DNA of 64,000 nt from Miscanthus floridulus (lineage: Eukaryota > Streptophyta > Magnoliopsida > Poales > Poaceae), in the NCBI RefSeq assembly GCF_019320115.1, contig NC_089597.1:122413485-122477484 (forward strand), in the 5' to 3' direction. The translations under genes were made by a program, and so were the position numbers. Below the pieces are notes generated by a model that was given only the letters and a program-made list of their open reading frames with translations, did no database searches and had not been told where the DNA came from. Shown here piece by piece: positions 24,143 through 33,575 of the stretch. Numbering within the stretch: position 1 is the stretch's first letter; every line of letters starts with the position of its first letter.

Positions 24143-24840
24143 GGTGGATCATCTGCTCCGTGTCATGGCCATCGTCCGCGATGCAAGCTTCTATGGAGCT
24201 TGATGCTTGAGCTGCTGGGGTTCATTAATTAACGATTGAGACAAAAGCACACGCTAACGCGTCTCAGATGCCAAAGCAGCGAATTATTGTGTGGAATTCT
24301 CAAAGAGCTCGCCTTTTTCCCTACTGTCGTGGTGGAAAGGCACACCAACTCGTTCATTTTACTGCACGAAAGATGCACCACTAACTCCGGGCGGCTGATG
24401 TCGATCATTACTCTCACCACCTACGCGGAAAACAAAGACGACCTCAGCCCTCAAGTCGTCTAGGTTGGTTTGCCTGATCATGCGAGGTGCTGGATGTGCT
24501 CCGTCTCATGGCCGTTGATCCGCGATGCAAGTTTTCTTGCTGGCTAAAAAAAAGCTTTGATGGAACCAATGCTTGGGCAGGTGAGGTTCTTTAATTAACA
24601 ATTCAGACAAAGCACGCGCTGGCGCGTCGAGATGCCAAAGCCGCGAATTATCGTGCAGACTTTTGAAACAGCTCGTCTTTTCCCCCATTGTCGTGGTGGA
24701 AAGGCAAACACCTCGTATATTTTACTGCACGTACGGAAAGATGCATCACTAACTCTATCGGTCTGCTGAAGTCGATCATTATCGCTAGCTCTCACCACCT
24801 ACTACTCCGAAAACAAAGACGACCTCAAGTCGTCTCTTGC
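24143..24840 (+). repeat. Tandem duplication of about 330-360 bp upstream of the NLR
   Basis: Copy 1 is about 24143-24466 and copy 2 about 24473-24840. Shared landmarks in order: CTCATGGCC/TCATGGCC, CGCGATGCAAG, TTAATTAAC, AGATGCCAAAGC, CGAATTAT, TGTCGTGGTGGAAAGGCA, TTTACTGCACG, GAAAGATGCA, GTCGATCATTA, CTCACCACCTAC and a terminal GACGACCTCA...AGTCGTC palindrome. The duplicated part is likely promoter or 5' UTR of the NLR gene. Just upstream, 24085-24130 (CAGTGAGCTCT...CTTCCTGTGGT) matches 28122-28163 beyond the NLR 3' end. Confidence 0.85.
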
Positions 24841-25450
24841 ATTGCCCGGCATTTCAATCCTCAACGCCGGCAGGGAGAACGGACAAGAAGCAAGAATTGC
24901 ATCTCTCCTCGGACCGCTTAGGGGATCAGTGACTACTACTGCGCTCTCAGTCGCCGTTTCCCTGGTATGTGCGTCGTTACAGTTCAATCTTGATATCCTT
25001 TTTTGTTCAGAGAACCTAACCTTAACTAGAACGCTGCTTCTTCGTGGCTTGCCTGTTTGATGTTTCTGCATTCAACTCTCAGTTCCCTTCACTGTCAAGC
25101 ATGTGACTCAAAAGGCAAGGAGCACATCACGAATATGACGTGAACTGCGTCTCCATGCTACTCGCCTCATCTAAACTAGACGACATGGCACCACTAGTAG
25201 TTCCATACTACTACTAGTTCTTTGCTACAATCTGCTGCAAATAGGCCCCGTATTCTTCTTCAATAAATCAAGGTACTAGTAGCATTTAATCTTCCAAATA
25301 TACTCTGTTTTGTTTCTGCAACTATCCAAGCATGAAACCTTGTTTTGCATCGATGAGTTCCACAAAACAAAATACATATCTGTGTAAGTGTAAAAGCCTG
25401 ATGGATGTTTTTCTTTTGCTTTCAGTGGCTAGATTGCCGGACACTCTGAT
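24841..25450 (+). other. Probable 5' leader of the NLR, with a possible intron
   Basis: No frame of note. A plausible donor (CCCTG|GTATGTGCG at about 24963) and acceptor (TTTTGCTTTCAG|TGGC at about 25425) would place an intron of roughly 460 bases in the 5' UTR, ending 26 bases before the ATG at 25451. 5' UTR introns are common in plant NLR genes. This is an inference from splice consensus only. Confidence 0.4.
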
Positions 25451-28063
25451 ATGGCTGAGGCTATTTTATCACACTTCGCAACCTCTGTTCTCCAGAAGGT
25501 CACATCCTTTGGTACAGAATGGGCTGTTAATGAGCTCAAGTCGGCCTGGAACGTCAAGAAAGAAATAGGGAAGTTGGAAAGGTCACTGAGATCGATTTGT
25601 GCTGTTCTTCAAGATGCCGAGAGCAAGCAGTCTAGTTCGCATGCCCTCCAAGAGTGGTTGGACAACTTGAAGGACGCAGTATACAACATAGATGATGTAA
25701 TGGATGATGTGGCTACCAGAGTTCGGGAGCAAGAAGTACATAAAGGTTTATGTGCTCAATTTCGACATCTACTGGTTTCTCCCTTCGAACTGAGTCACAG
25801 AATAAAAGAAGTCCGTGATAATCTTGATGAGATAGCAGCCAACAAATCACAGTTTGGATTAGCTGAAAAGCTAATTGATTTCCCTGCAACCAAAAGTAGT
25901 AGTAGGGAAACGCACTCCATCATTGAACCAAACATTATTGGGAGAGATGGTGCTAAAGATGAGATAGTTGAAAGGATTCTAGCTGCTGCAGATTCCACGA
26001 GTCCTTTGTCTATACTTCCCATTGTTGGTTTAGGAGGCATTGGGAAGACTGCATTGGCCAAACTAATTTACAATGATGTGCAGATTACCAACAAATTTGA
26101 CATGAAGTTATGGGCATGTGTCTCTGATGTAATATGATCTTAAGAAGATCTTGGATGACATAATACAATCATCTTCTGGTGCAAGCCACAAAGAACTAAA
26201 CCTTGAGGCGCTACAGTGTATGTTGCGTGGGATTTTACATGAAAAGAGATATTTTCTTGTGCTAGATGATATGTGGAATGAAGAAGTGAGTGAATGGGAA
26301 GACTTGAGAAGCCTTCTATGTAGTGGTCGTAATGGAAGTGTAATTATAGTAACCACACGTGGTTCAAATGTTGCATCAGTGGTGAAGACACTGGAGCCAT
26401 ATGAAGTAGCAAAGCTACCACAAGAAGAGTGCACGGAAGTATTTTTCCGATATGCATTCAAAGGTGACGAAAAAAGGGATGCTAAGTTGTTAAAAATTGG
26501 ACACGTCAATTGTTGAGAAATGCTATGGTGTCCCTTTGGTTGCAAAGACATTGGGTTCCCAGTTGTTAAGCAGTCGAGATGTTGGAGAGTGGCATCGCAT
26601 CAACGAATTGAAATTATGGAATGTGAAGCAAGATAACGTTGGAATTTTGGCAGCACTAAAACTAAGTTATGATGCACTACCACCCCATCTACGGGCATGT
26701 TTTGCTTCCTTGTCCACTTTTCCAAAAGACTACAACCTTTTTACAGAAGATCTTGTTATGTTCTGGATGGCATTAGGATTGTTGGACGGAGGAAAGGAAA
26801 GCAATGACATTATCAGTATTGGCCAAGAATACTGTCATGAACTTTTAGGAAGATCACTTTTACAAGATCAGTATATTATTTTTGTACTCTACTATACAGT
26901 ATTGTAAAATGCATGATCTTATTCATGACCTTTTCAATAAAAGTGTCCCAAAAGGAACATACAGTTGTCAGTTGTGAAAAAATTTGATGTCTCTGAGAGG
27001 AATTAGACACCTAGAGTGGGACAGCCAAGACTTCTCAATGGATATGAAATTTCCAAAGCAGCTAAAAAGGGCCCGTAGGGCGAGGACATTTATAAGCACA
27101 CAAAGCTATGGTACTGTGAGTAAAGCCTTTCTTGAAGACCTTTTCTCAACTTTCAAGCACCTTCGTGTCCTAGTTTTTTCTTATGCTGGATTTGAAGAGC
27201 TGCCAAGTTCGATTGGAAATTTAAGGCACCTAAGGTATCTAGATCTACAATGGAATAGAAAAATCAAATACCTACCAAATTCTTTATGCAAGCTAGTGAA
27301 TCTACAAACGCTCCATCTTAGTGAGTGTAACCAACTAGTGGAGCTACCAAGAGACGTGCATGGACTTGTTAACCTGACGTTTCTCTTCTTGACTTCAAAG
27401 CAGAAACATTTGTTAAAAGATGGGTTTTGTGGTTGGCCTTCTCTGTCAGTTCTACAATTGAAGAACTGCCTTGAGCTAGCATCATTGACAGAGGGACTTG
27501 GCTGCTTGGCTTCCCTCAGAGACCTACGCATCTTCGACTGTCCAAAGTTGCATTCTCTTCCCTCTGCCATGAGTCAGCTCTCCGAACTCCAGAAGTTGGT
27601 TATTAATAATTGTATTGTGCTTGATCTGATGGAACCAGAGGAAGCCATGAGCGGGTTGTGCTCCCTTCGTGCACTCAATCTTGTTGCTCTTCCAAAGTTG
27701 GTGGGATTTCCAGAGAGCTTCAAATCTGCAGCATCCTCTCTTGAATATGTTGGCATTGGCGATTGCAAAGGATTGGAGAGGCTGCCAAGTGTAGTCAAAG
27801 ACTTCACTTCTCTTAAGAGAATCATGATTCGTGAATCCCCTGCGTTGAGTAGGAGATGTGCAGTGGGTTCTGGAGAGGATTATTATCTGATCAGTCATGT
27901 CCTTGAGATTTGGATTGATGGGGTGGTGTTTAAAAGGTACAATTATCGGCTGTGGTTTACTTGTTGGTTAATAGAAATTCACTTTTTTTCTTGCACAAAC
28001 AAAGATAGTACTGGTTTATCTTACTCTGTTCCTCCGCCTACTGTTATGCACAGGAAGAGTTGA
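25451..28063 (+). pseudogene. CC-NB-ARC-LRR disease-resistance gene relic (RGA type)
   Basis: An intracellular immune-receptor type protein, decayed. In order: Rx-type coiled coil with [24 protein letters not shown] and an EDVID-like NIDDVMDD (25451-25720); NB-ARC P-loop [12 protein letters not shown] (about 26027-26062); [16 protein letters not shown]; kinase 2 YFLVLDDMW (about 26251-26277); [22 protein letters not shown]-type [32 protein letters not shown] motif KMHDLIHDL (about 26908-26935); then LRRs ([28 protein letters not shown]) to 28063. Frame breaks lie near 26130, near 26500 and around 26860-26930 at the MHD motif. A possible last intron is 27937-28053 (AAAAG|GTACAA...GCACAG|GAAG), length divisible by three. 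The LRR block (about 330 codons) is short for an RGA-type NLR. With at least three breaks, a pseudogene is likelier than sequencing error. Confidence 0.9.
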
Positions 28064-28105
28064 GAACCCGGCAAGCTCTCTGCTGTTCCTGAATCGTGGC
28101 AGGAC

Positions 28106-28661
28106 GCCGTACGCCACCGATGCAGTGAGCTCTCAGCTAAGCGCGCACGCTTCCTGTGGTGTCGCTATTGTGGTTTTTACCCGTATGGTTGGTTGCTACC
28201 TATTTCCGGGCATCATGCATATGTGTTTGTGGTCTTCTCTTTTCGTGGTCGTGACAATGTCAGTACCATTTCGTCGTCTAAAAAATAAGCTGGACTACAC
28301 AGGTGGCTTGAAGTGTAATGTAAGTTGCACATTTACTTGTTCCAGTGGGGCGTGGGTTGAACTATTGCAAATGTACTATTAATCTGTGTTATAGCAAACG
28401 TCGTGAGCTTACGCAGCTTAGTACGTTTTGCTTGGTTATATATGTCTAAGTTACAACTATAATAACCTCTCTTGGCATTGTTTATTTGAAAAAAAAATGC
28501 TACTTTATTTGTTGGTTAGCTTCTTCGTGAGTTGGTGCATGTATTTGTGTCAAATGGGCCTCATCAGGGTCCTCCAATGAACCTTAGGTAAGAAGTACAT
28601 TGGGCTGGGTCTATGCATATATAAAGAGGAAACTAGGCCTAGTGGCTCCTCCTTTCCTATG
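28106..28661. repeat. NLR-locus flank, paralogous block A', left part
   Basis: 28290-28661 matches 8260-8640 (GTGGCTTGAAGTGTAATGTA, GGGTTGAACTATTGCAAATG, CAAACG..GTGAGCTTACGCAG). 28106-28163 matches 24075-24130. The block resumes at 29478 after a retroposed insert. Contains GCATATATAAAGAGG at about 28615. No gene seen. Confidence 0.8.
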
Positions 28662-28675
28662 TTACTGGCTTACTG
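28662..28675 (+). repeat. Target-site duplication, left copy (14 bp)
   Basis: TTACTGGCTTACTG; the right copy at 29464-29477 reads TTACTGGCTCACTG (one transition). Confidence 0.85.
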
Positions 28676-29463
28676 ATTTTTTTAGAGGAACCAGGGTTTA
28701 TTTCACATAGGATAGAGTATTACATTGGCTTCCTTACAAAGACATCATTGAGAAAAGTAAAAAATACACTCAAGTCCTTGCAAGGAATCTCCCAGCTATC
28801 TTCGTCATCGGCAATCGGATGAGCCACACGGCTGAACCACTGCTGCACGAAGAAGCAGAGGAACGTGACGAGCTTGCAGCTTGAAGCCGACACCCTTCTC
28901 GACGAAGAAACTTTATAGTTCTTGAACGGCAGCACAAACAGCATATCAATAACTCGATATGCTCTTGAAACGTTGAACGAACAGGCCTGATCGCCGATGA
29001 TGAGGGAATCTGACGCCTCAAGAATCACAGGCATCTCTGACCCATCTGACGATGAAAACAAACCAACAGGAGATAGAACCGCCGAAGCGGGAGCAACAAC
29101 ACCAACCCGATTCCTCGGATAAGTAGTAGACATACCTCACAAGAGAGCCACCAGAGATAGATCTGCTAAAGCAGATGTCATCCGAGATCGCCTGGAGGAA
29201 GGAGAAGATGACAGACCTCTCAAAAGATGCCATGGGACAACCACTGAAACCTAAAATACTACTATCATACTAACTAATAATCTACACAGTAGCCACCGCT
29301 GAGGACCAGGCACACCTCTCCTACTACGTCAGAGTGACGCCGGTGAAGCAGGGGCCGGCCGGTTCAACTACGGCGGATCGAGAATCGCCTTGAAATCGCC
29401 CTGCTTCTACTGTACCGTGGGGAACGAACGAGAAGCTTCGCGGTCGTGGTAATTGGTGAAGTC
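28676..29463 (-). mobile_element. Retroposed insert: processed retropseudogene or short LINE
   Basis: 788 bp flanked by 14-bp target duplications. The paralogous block at 8640 lacks it, so it is a clean insertion. On the minus strand it ends in AATAAA (28697-28702 reversed), then TTCCTCT and a short A run (28677-28683 reversed), as expected for L1-type retroposition. Coding potential: ATG at 29233 (MASFERSVIFSFLQ) running about 35 codons, then, after a probable one-base shift, a frame to 28720 (TTYPRNRVGVVAPAS...WEIPCKDLSVFF). That gives roughly 170 codons with about 230 bases of 5' leader. I do not recognise the protein. A leader, a frame and a poly(A) tail together fit a copied mRNA; a 5'-truncated LINE is the alternative. 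Confidence 0.75.
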
Positions 29464-29477
29464 TTACTGGCTCACTG
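29464..29477 (+). repeat. Target-site duplication, right copy (14 bp)
   Basis: TTACTGGCTCACTG; see 28662-28675. Confidence 0.85.
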
Positions 29478-30559
29478 CTGTGTCGCTGCTCCCAACCTTG
29501 GCTCCTTCATTTGTCCCTCGGAGCTCCGATGACGGCTAAGAAGACAGGAGGCCCATGGAGCCACTCGCTCGCGGTCACGGACGACAAACTACGCTCCTGC
29601 TTTAATTTGGTGGTGGTTTAAGCGTTTGAGCTTAGCTCGACCCAGCAGCTGGCAGTTGGCTTTGTGCTTCGTGCTGCGGGGATTGCTGTCTTGTTGACCT
29701 GAGCCTGAGCACACATGCATATAGAGACGATTGGTTATTCGTCTCGATGAAACGAATTGGAAGTGTGGTTGCCGTTCTAGGCATCATTCAGTTGCCGGAG
29801 ACAACTGTTATGTGTTACTTACAGTGTACATTAGCGGTTCATATAAATTATCAGGTTATTTTTGTCCAAATCCTAACAAACTATAAAATTGCAATATTTA
29901 AGTACTATAATCTTGGTCTAAAGAAAGCCACGTCATAAACCGACACATCGGTGCCAACACATGATTACACGGAGGTTCCTCTGGTGGAGTTAACTGACAT
30001 TACTATAGTTTACCTCGGCCAGTCCACGCAAAATATCGAAGCAGACACCAAGAACAATTGGCATGCACGCCGCCTAGAATGAGACTTACAGAGACCTCTC
30101 AACTATAGGCAGCAATCTGAGAGACTGAGACCGTGTCCATGCAAGCTGCCCAGAACGAGTCGGCGTGCAGGTACTCTTGTACGAGAAGTCGATAACACAC
30201 CCATGCCAATTGCCATGACGACACCATCTGCCCCAGTCCAACCGCCTCGCTAGCATGACAGGTTGCATTGCATCAAGACAAACAGACAATGCTTGCCAAG
30301 ACAGAACGACTAAGCACGCGTTGACGCATCATCATAGATGTTTACGTTAGCATCAAACGGTGAAAGATGAGAAAGAAGCAAAAGCATTGCTTCACAATCG
30401 CTCGGATATTGTCCGAAAATCATGAGAAAATTGCTCCAGCTTCACGAGAAAAAGTGATGGCCTCACGAGGAAAATCTTACAAAAAATAAAATTAATAAAA
30501 ATGAAAATAAAAAGGGCACAAATAGAAACAAAAAAAAGAGATCCAACCTAGGAGGAACT
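29478..30559. other. NLR-locus flank continued; otherwise unassigned
   Basis: 29478-29545 completes block A' (TGTCGCTGCTCCCAACCTTG, GAGCTCCGATGACGGC, matching 8635-8695). 29722-29775 (GAGACGATTG...GGAAGTGTGG) matches 59451-59490. From 29800 to 30559 I see no gene or element; the sequence is AT-rich with a poly(A)-rich stretch at 30480-30540. Confidence 0.5.
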
Positions 30560-31990
30560 AGGTGGTTTTTTCCATTAATCATTAAGAAGAGAAATAGACA
30601 CCCAAATTCACCTGACACCATTTTTTGCACAGTCCGTCTCGACTACAATTTGAGTAACCCCCAGTGCACCGCCCTCTGGAGTCCTTCAACGCAGGCCAAC
30701 GCTTCTGCTTCTGCTGCTCTTCCACATTTATCAAAGTATCTCCATGCTGAAAAGACAACCTGGCCATCCTCGTTCCTGGCAATAACACCCACACCGGCCT
30801 CTCCCGACGCTTCCACGAAGGAGCCATCTATATATGGCCAAACCGGCCAGGCACGATGGACCGGCACGACCTGATCCGAAAAAGCACGACACTAGCATGG
30901 CCCGAGCATGCTGTCCATAGTGCCAGGGCCGGCACGGGCACGATCTAGGGCCGTGCCTGGGCCGCATGTCCGACCCGTAGTGCCAGCACGGGCACGGCAC
31001 GGTTAATGGATCGGCACGATGGTATCCCGATTATTCTCGATCGTTGGATTGAATGGTAGCAGTTCTGACCGTTGGATTAAATTTGACCTAGGTATAAAAG
31101 CAAGTCCCTCCTATTCTCTCTCGTTCTTTCTCTTCCAGCCACCATTTCTTTCAATCTAGTAGTCTGAGTCCCAGCCGCAAAAACTTCTAGTCGCTACTCC
31201 TCCCGTCGTCCTCCGCATCTCGCTCCGTAGGCCGGCGGACAGTGTCCCAGCTCCCAGGCCACTCCCTCCCCTGTTCATTTTCTCCTTAAGGTGCGGCCAT
31301 AAGACGATGGCGGCATGAGGCACAGCGGCGGCGTTCATGTGAGGCACGGTTGCGACGGCGACGAGGACGCGTGGGCGGGGGGCCGAGGAGTGGCTCGACA
31401 ACGGCGTATTCGTCGCGCCGACGACGAGGCGGGGCGCGGCGAGCTCCTCTGCTCCTCCCTTGCAGCCACGGGCTGGCATGGACACGGCGGGTCGCCGTGC
31501 CTATGGGCACAGCGCGGCACGGCACGGCACGGCTAAGGAGCCGTAGTGCCGTGCCTAGGCCGAGAGTTCGGCACGGTGGCCCGAGACGGCACGGCACGGC
31601 ACGGTAGAACATCGTGCCGCATAGTGTCGTGCTACTGTAGTGCCATGCCGCATAGTGCCAGGGCCGTGCCAGGGCCGGGCCGCCCGTTTGGCCATGTATA
31701 GAGCCATCCACGTTGATCTTCACCCATCCGGCTGGTTGGGGATGCCATGTTAATTCGGTCTAGATTTGCTCTGCGCCGTGTCCCCGATGCTGGCGTCGAC
31801 ACCGTCCAGCAGGGTTCGGTTCCTTTGGCGTCATCTCCACAACGAGGGTGGGTTGGCCCCTGTGTACAGGCTTTCCCAATAGCTGAGAAGGAAGACAACT
31901 GATTCTTTCACATAGACAGGTCCTTGTGGACATACCATGTTCGCTATAGGAGAAGTAGGAGGGCGTTCCGCTGGTCATCTGTACGTGGCG
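30560..31990 (-). pseudogene. LINE ORF2 3' remnant: RNase H domain, split by a hAT-like insert
   Basis: On the minus strand, 31760-31701 encodes the start of an RNase H domain (KINVDGS), then the insert intervenes, and 30828-30650 continues in register (FVEASGEAGVGVIARNEDGQ, AAEAEALACVEGLQRAVHWG). This is the RVT_3-type RNase H found at the end of plant LINE ORF2 and in related gene fragments. Upstream on the minus strand (31990-31760), CVKESVVFL-like and GKPVHRGQPTL fragments fit the linker ahead of RNase H. The reverse transcriptase itself is absent, so the copy is 5'-truncated. Outer limits are approximate and no target duplication was identified. Confidence 0.65.
30829..31700. mobile_element. 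Non-autonomous hAT-like element (872 bp)
   Basis: Flanked by an exact 8-bp duplication GAGCCATC (30821-30828 and 31701-31708). Terminal inverted repeats are TATATATGGCCAAAC (left) and, reversed, TATACATGGCCAAAC (right), followed on both sides by GGCACG-rich sequence. The interior is strikingly rich in GGCACGG/CCGTGCC words in both orientations. No transposase. Eight-base duplications are typical of hAT elements. It interrupts the LINE RNase H domain. Confidence 0.8.
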
Positions 31991-32005
31991 CGACAAATGT
32001 TGTTA

Positions 32006-32224
32006 TTAGGGCAGTTCCAATAAAAGAAACTAGTAGTTTCTATAACATAGGATACCGCACCAAAAAAATATTGCTTTCCAACCCATAATTTCTATGAGTA
32101 ATAATTATTTTCTCTTTCTTTCTCCCAACTCTATCTTCTTCCTCTAATGGGAGTGCGGCACGAGCCCGCTAGGAACTGGTGGTTTCTCCCCAATGACGAT
32201 TTCATAGTTTCTTGGTGCATTGGG
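32006..32224. repeat. Probable MITE adjoining CACTA element 1
   Basis: GGGCAGTTCCAAT... to ...GTGCATTGGGTC with partly complementary ends (CCAATA/CCAATG), matching the general shape of grass MITEs with CAGTTCCAAT ends. Ends are imperfect and no target duplication was confirmed. Confidence 0.35.
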
Positions 32225-32232
32225 TCAAGAGA

Positions 32233-32530
32233 CACTAGTAGAGAACAGACCTTTGATCCAAGGGCCAAACCAGGCTCTAGTCCCGGGAAATATTGCGCCC
32301 GGGACTAAAGGTCCCTGCCCAACGGCTCCTGCGCCAGGCCGTTGTGGCAGGGGACCTTTAGTCCCGGTTGGAGCCACCAACCGGGACTAAAGGTCGACCT
32401 TTACTCCCGGTTAATAACTCCAACCGGGAGTAAAGCTCTTGTCCCGGCAAGTGGCGTGGCCCGGGACTGGAAAGTGACCTTTAGTCCCGGTTGGATACAC
32501 CAACCGGGACTAAAGGCCCCCCGTATAAAT
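32233..32530. repeat. 5' subterminal repeats and promoter of CACTA element 1
   Basis: Paired inverted motifs CTTTAGTCCCGG and CCGGGACTAAAGG recur about every 20-60 bases, ending just before the TATAAAT at 32524. Subterminal repeats are transposase-binding sites in En/Spm elements; this motif's binding has not been shown here. Confidence 0.85.
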
Positions 32531-32955
32531 CCTGCTGGCCGTCTTCATCCCCCCGAGCCCGCCCGAGAGGTTCAGTTCAAATTTAAGCCGTGTTCTTGCT
32601 CTTTCTCCATCCATTCTTCGATTCCTCCGTCGATTCTTCGGTTCTAAAGGTTACCAACTTCATACTCTCATGTTTCACCATTGTCTTATCTCATTTTGTT
32701 CACTATATATATATGGTTCTTTATTGTGGTTTTTTTTCATTTGTAAGCAATTTAAGCTCAAAATCACTTCAAGCTTGCATATTTACATGAAGGAAGGTTA
32801 AAGTAGCTATTAAAAACTAGTATTCACCGTTCATTTGTAGCATGCATAGCACACTTCATTGTTTAGAGATATAGAGAATTTTAGAGTTTTTTTAATTTTA
32901 TTTGTTTATAAAATGAGAAATTTATAGTGTATTAAAAAATGAGTATAGAGAGTAG

Positions 32956-33487
32956 CTGGCAACTGCTTCCGGGTCCTCGGCCTCTCATGGGTTTCCAAAG
33001 CGACTTAGACCGGGCCTCCCACTCATTGCATGCGGCAAGTGTTGTGATGAGATGAAGATTGTGATGGAGTACAAGTGAAGAAGGAGGGTCCCAACAAGGA
33101 TCGCATTTTCTACAAGTGTCCGGATCGCAATGTGAGTTATTTTATCGTATTTAATGACTATGGTTAGTTTATACATATTTTCATGATGGTTGTGATTAAA
33201 GTTCTAATTTTCTGTTTTAATTTCAGTGGGATGGCACTGGATGTTCAGGCTTCTACTAGGAGAAAGAGTATGTTGAACTCGTGCAAAAATATCTTGCACA
33301 ACAGGCAGATATGGCGGCTAATGAGGCAGTGATCCAGCCGAAGAAGCCCAAAGATGTTGAACAAACGGGGGATCTGTCTGTTTTAGTTGGGATTGGTCGC
33401 GAAATCCTTGTGCTGCTGAAGTGCATTTTAGCTTTAGTGTTTTTAGTGGTAGTTGGGATTGTCTACATTGTAGCGAGGCTTTCTTAA
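32956..33487 (+). pseudogene. GRF zinc-finger protein with C-terminal membrane helix, two exons
   Basis: Exon 1 (32956-33131): the start codon is CTG where element 2 has ATG; it reads GSSASHGFPKRLRPGLPLIA then CGKCCDEMKIVMEYK, a base is lost, and FYKCPDRN follows. The intron 33132-33226 (GTGAGT...TTTCAG) precedes exon 2 (33227-33487): WDGTGCSGFY, a TAG where the family has Trp, EKEYVELVQKYL, and a hydrophobic helix ILVLLKCILALVFLVVVGIV just before the stop. C-X2-C, YKCP and GTGC make up a GRF-type zinc finger, a nucleic-acid-binding fold. Grasses have many small GRF-plus-helix proteins; the copy here and in element 2 sits at the same place in both elements. Broken by start loss, frameshift and stop. 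Confidence 0.75.
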
Positions 33488-33575
33488 ATTTATAGCTTTT
33501 GTGGTGGTATGCATATTGTATAATTAACTAATTATGTTCTAGGTTTTAATACGGTATTTATGTCATGTAATGCAG

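Noticed and set aside
26120..26160. Short intron explaining the NLR frame break near 26130
   Set aside because: No splice pair of workable length; the sequence resumes one base out of frame with conserved NB-ARC sequence, so an indel is simpler.
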